From NCBI RefSeq assembly GCF_000308615.1, contig NZ_BAGB01000031.1, forward strand, positions 124,001 through 188,000: DNA of 64,000 bases, in the 5' to 3' direction. Positions 61,979 through 64,000 of the stretch are shown piece by piece; position 1 is the first letter of the stretch; every line of letters starts with the position of its first letter. The notes below the pieces were generated by a model. The model was not told the DNA's origin and did no database searches. It worked only from the letters and a program-made list of their open reading frames with translations. Source of the stretch: Nocardia jiangxiensis NBRC 101359 (lineage in GTDB: Bacteria > Actinomycetota > Actinomycetes > Mycobacteriales > Mycobacteriaceae). The position numbers and the translations under genes were made by a program.

Positions 61979-63397
61979 ATGCGACGGACAAAGATTGTAT
62001 GCACCCTCGGGCCGGCCACAGCCTCCGAGGACCGGATCCGCGAACTTGTCGAAAGCGGCATGGATGTGGCCCGGCTTAATTTCAGTCACGGCGAACACGC
62101 CGATCACGCTGAGAACTACGAGAAGGTGCGGAAGGCCGCGGATCACCTGGGTCGCGCTGTCGGCATCCTCGCCGATCTACAAGGCCCCAAGATCCGGCTC
62201 GGCCGGTTCACGGACGGCCGGACGATGTGGGCCACCGGCGAGGAGGTGCGCATCACCGTCGAGGACGTGGAGGGCACCCACGACCGTGTCTCCACCACCT
62301 ACAAGGAACTGGCCGCCGACGCCAAGGCGGGCGACCGGCTGCTGGTCGACGACGGCAAGGTCGGGCTGACCGTACTGCGCGTCGAGGGCGACGACGTCGT
62401 GTGCCGGGTGACCGAGGGCGGCCCGGTGTCGAACAACAAGGGCGTGTCGCTGCCCGGTATGGACGTTTCGGTGCCGGCCTTGTCGGACAAGGACATTGCC
62501 GATCTGGAGTTCGCGCTGAAGCTGGGCGTGGACTTCATCGCGCTGTCGTTCGTGCGCTCCCCGGCGGATGTGGAACTGGTGCACGACGTGATGGATCGCG
62601 TCGGCCGCCGGGTGCCGGTGATCGGCAAACTGGAGAAGCCCGAGGCGATCGACAACCTCGAGGCGATCGTGCTGGCCTTCGACGCGATCATGGTCGCCCG
62701 CGGCGATCTGGGCGTGGAGCTGCCGCTCGAGCAGGTGCCGCTGGTGCAGAAGCGCGCGATCCAGATGGCAAGGGAGAACGCCAAACCGGTGATCGTGGCG
62801 ACCCAGATGCTGGAGTCGATGATCACCAACTCCCGACCGACCCGCGCCGAGGCATCCGATGTCGCCAACGCGGTGCTGGACGGTGCGGACGCGGTCATGC
62901 TCTCGGGCGAGACCTCGGTCGGCGAATACCCGATCGAGACGGTCCGCACGATGGCACGCATCGTGCACGCCGTGGAATCCGAAACCTCCACGCGGGTACC
63001 GCCGTTGACCCATGTGCCGCGCACCAAGCGCGGTGTCATCTCCTACGGCGCCCGCGACATCGGCGAGCGGCTCAACGCCAAGGCGCTGGTCGCGTTCACC
63101 CAGTCCGGCGACACCGTGCGCCGCCTGGCCCGACTGCACACCCCGCTGCCGCTGCTGGCGTTCACCCCGCTGCCGGAGGTGCGCAGCCAGCTGTCGCTGA
63201 GCTGGGGCGTGGAGACGTTCATCGTGCCGACCGTGCGCACGACCGATGAGATGATCGGTCAGGTCGACAAGGAACTGCTGTCGCTGAATCGGTACGCCAA
63301 GGGCGATCTGGTGGTCATCGTGGCCGGGTCCCCGCCGGGAACCATCGGTTCCACCAACCTGATTCACGTGCATCGGATAGGCGAGGAGGACCACTAG
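61976..63397 (+). CDS. pyk: Pyruvate kinase
   Basis: 473 aa from GTG 61976, or 472 from the adjacent ATG 61979, which equals the length of the M. tuberculosis enzyme. The promoter spacing favours the GTG. It transfers phosphate from PEP to ADP at the end of glycolysis. Landmarks: RRTKIVCTLGPATAS, DVARLNFSHG, LQGPKIRLGRF, the catalytic block VIGKLEKPEAIDNL, MVARGDLGVELP, ATQMLESMI and SGETSVGEYP. The C-terminal domain has no extra PEP-utilising domain. Confidence 0.97.
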   Translation: MMRRTKIVCTLGPATASEDRIRELVESGMDVARLNFSHGEHADHAENYEKVRKAADHLGRAVGILADLQGPKIRLGRFTDGRTMWATGEEVRITVEDVEGTHDRVSTTYKELAADAKAGDRLLVDDGKVGLTVLRVEGDDVVCRVTEGGPVSNNKGVSLPGMDVSVPALSDKDIADLEFALKLGVDFIALSFVRSPADVELVHDVMDRVGRRVPVIGKLEKPEAIDNLEAIVLAFDAIMVARGDLGVELPLEQVPLVQKRAIQMARENAKPVIVATQMLESMITNSRPTRAEASDVANAVLDGADAVMLSGETSVGEYPIETVRTMARIVHAVESETSTRVPPLTHVPRTKRGVISYGARDIGERLNAKALVAFTQSGDTVRRLARLHTPLPLLAFTPLPEVRSQLSLSWGVETFIVPTVRTTDEMIGQVDKELLSLNRYAKGDLVVIVAGSPPGTIGSTNLIHVHRIGEEDH

Positions 63398-64000
63398 TTG
63401 AGCGCGTCACTGGGCGAGTCGGTGTCTACGGGAACGGGCGATCTGGAGGTGCTGCTCGGTCTGCTCGACCTGGAGCAGACCGGTGAGGACACGTTCCTCG
63501 GGCAGCACCCGGAGAAGGTGTGGAGCCGGACCTTCGGCGGGCAGCTGGTCGCGCAGGCGATCATCGCCGCCGGCCGTACCGTCGGCCCCGGGCGTCCGGT
63601 GCACGCGGTCAACGCGCATTTCGTGCGCGGCGGCGATGTGAAGAAGGCGATCGAATACCGGGTGGAACGTCACCGGGACGGCCGCGCCTTCGCCAATCGC
63701 ACCGTCACCGCCTATCAGGACGATCAGGAGCTGTTCGTCATGCTGGCGGCCTTCCAGGACTACGGCAAGGGCCTCGAGCACGCCACGCCGCAGCCGCAGG
63801 TGCCCGATCCGGACGGTCTGCCGCGGGTCGAGGAGTCCTTCGAGGGGCTCGAGGACCGGCTGCAGATGTTCGTCCAGGCTCCGCATCCGATCGATATGCG
63901 GTACACCAACGATCCGGCGTGGATCCTCAAGGGCACCGGTGAAACCCTCAACCACAACCGCGTGTGGATGAAGGCCGACGGCACGCTGCCCGACGATCCG
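63398..64000 (+). CDS. tesB: Acyl-CoA thioesterase II TesB, partial
   Basis: 201 codons from TTG 63398, running off the right edge. GAGGAGGA ends 7 nt upstream, which supports the TTG directly after the pyk stop. Hotdog-fold thioesterase features: TFGGQLVAQAIIAAGRTV, VHAVNAHFVRGGD, YRVERHRDGRAFANRTVTAYQ and FVMLAAFQDYGKG. It hydrolyses acyl-CoA to free acid and CoA. The missing C-terminal half should hold the second hotdog. The pair pyk-tesB matches the order Rv1617-Rv1618. Confidence 0.92.
   Translation, partial: MSASLGESVSTGTGDLEVLLGLLDLEQTGEDTFLGQHPEKVWSRTFGGQLVAQAIIAAGRTVGPGRPVHAVNAHFVRGGDVKKAIEYRVERHRDGRAFANRTVTAYQDDQELFVMLAAFQDYGKGLEHATPQPQVPDPDGLPRVEESFEGLEDRLQMFVQAPHPIDMRYTNDPAWILKGTGETLNHNRVWMKADGTLPDDP

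Overview
The window is high-GC actinobacterial chromosome, most probably Nocardia or a close relative in the mycolic-acid group (Corynebacteriales). The evidence is gene content and order. As far as I recall the Mycobacterium tuberculosis map, the run dnaE1 - ilvA - treX/treY - bioA/F/D - bioB/bsaP - nadA/B/C - hisD/C/B/H/A/impA/F/I - trpE/C/B/A - lgt - pyk - tesB matches the Rv1547-Rv1618 stretch, with local insertions and one rearrangement. GTG starts are common. I found no rRNA, tRNA, CRISPR array, transposase, phage gene or integration site. This is core genome with accessory genes in between.

Layout. 0-4 kb: the ATPase of an ABC importer, divergent from a CitA/DcuS-type two-component system, then a methyltransferase. 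4-13 kb: a truncated acetyltransferase fragment overlapping treZ, a secreted alpha/beta hydrolase, a serine esterase, an AraC regulator, ilvA, a small membrane protein and a LacI regulator. 13-24 kb: dnaE1, a DUF2235 hydrolase, the treX(glgX)-treY operon and a MarR-GNAT fusion regulator. 24-30 kb: a biotin locus (bioA, bioF, bioD, bioQ, bioB, bsaP) with three BioQ-type operators. 30-33 kb: a small basic protein, a dipeptidase and a DedA protein. 33-37.4 kb: NrtR with the divergent nadABC operon. 37.5-43 kb: a CPBP protease/TetR pair sharing two palindromes, an AlkZ-like protein, a Ser/Thr kinase, a mycothiol-type enzyme and an F420-type oxidoreductase. 43-51 kb: histidine operon. 51-58.5 kb: a MarR regulator, a membrane protein and the tryptophan genes. 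58.5-64 kb: lgt, a TM2 protein, two parts of an amino-acid ABC importer, pyruvate kinase and the start of tesB.

How the genes work together. treX, treY and treZ turn glycogen into trehalose, but treZ lies about 12 kb away from the other two. bioA/F/D/B with BsaP make biotin, and BioQ sites sit in front of bioA, bioF and bioB. nadABC make NAD de novo, facing NrtR across one shared palindrome. The his and trp clusters meet at hisA: no trpF is present, so hisA is expected to be the bifunctional PriA. trpD and trpG are also absent here.

The least ordinary observations are: a partial tandem duplication of the trpB 3' end that forms a small ORF coupled to trpA; many genes with a TANNNT -10 element about 6-7 nt before the start codon (leaderless-type promoters); several well-formed unassigned operators; and a few small ORFs without a known function.
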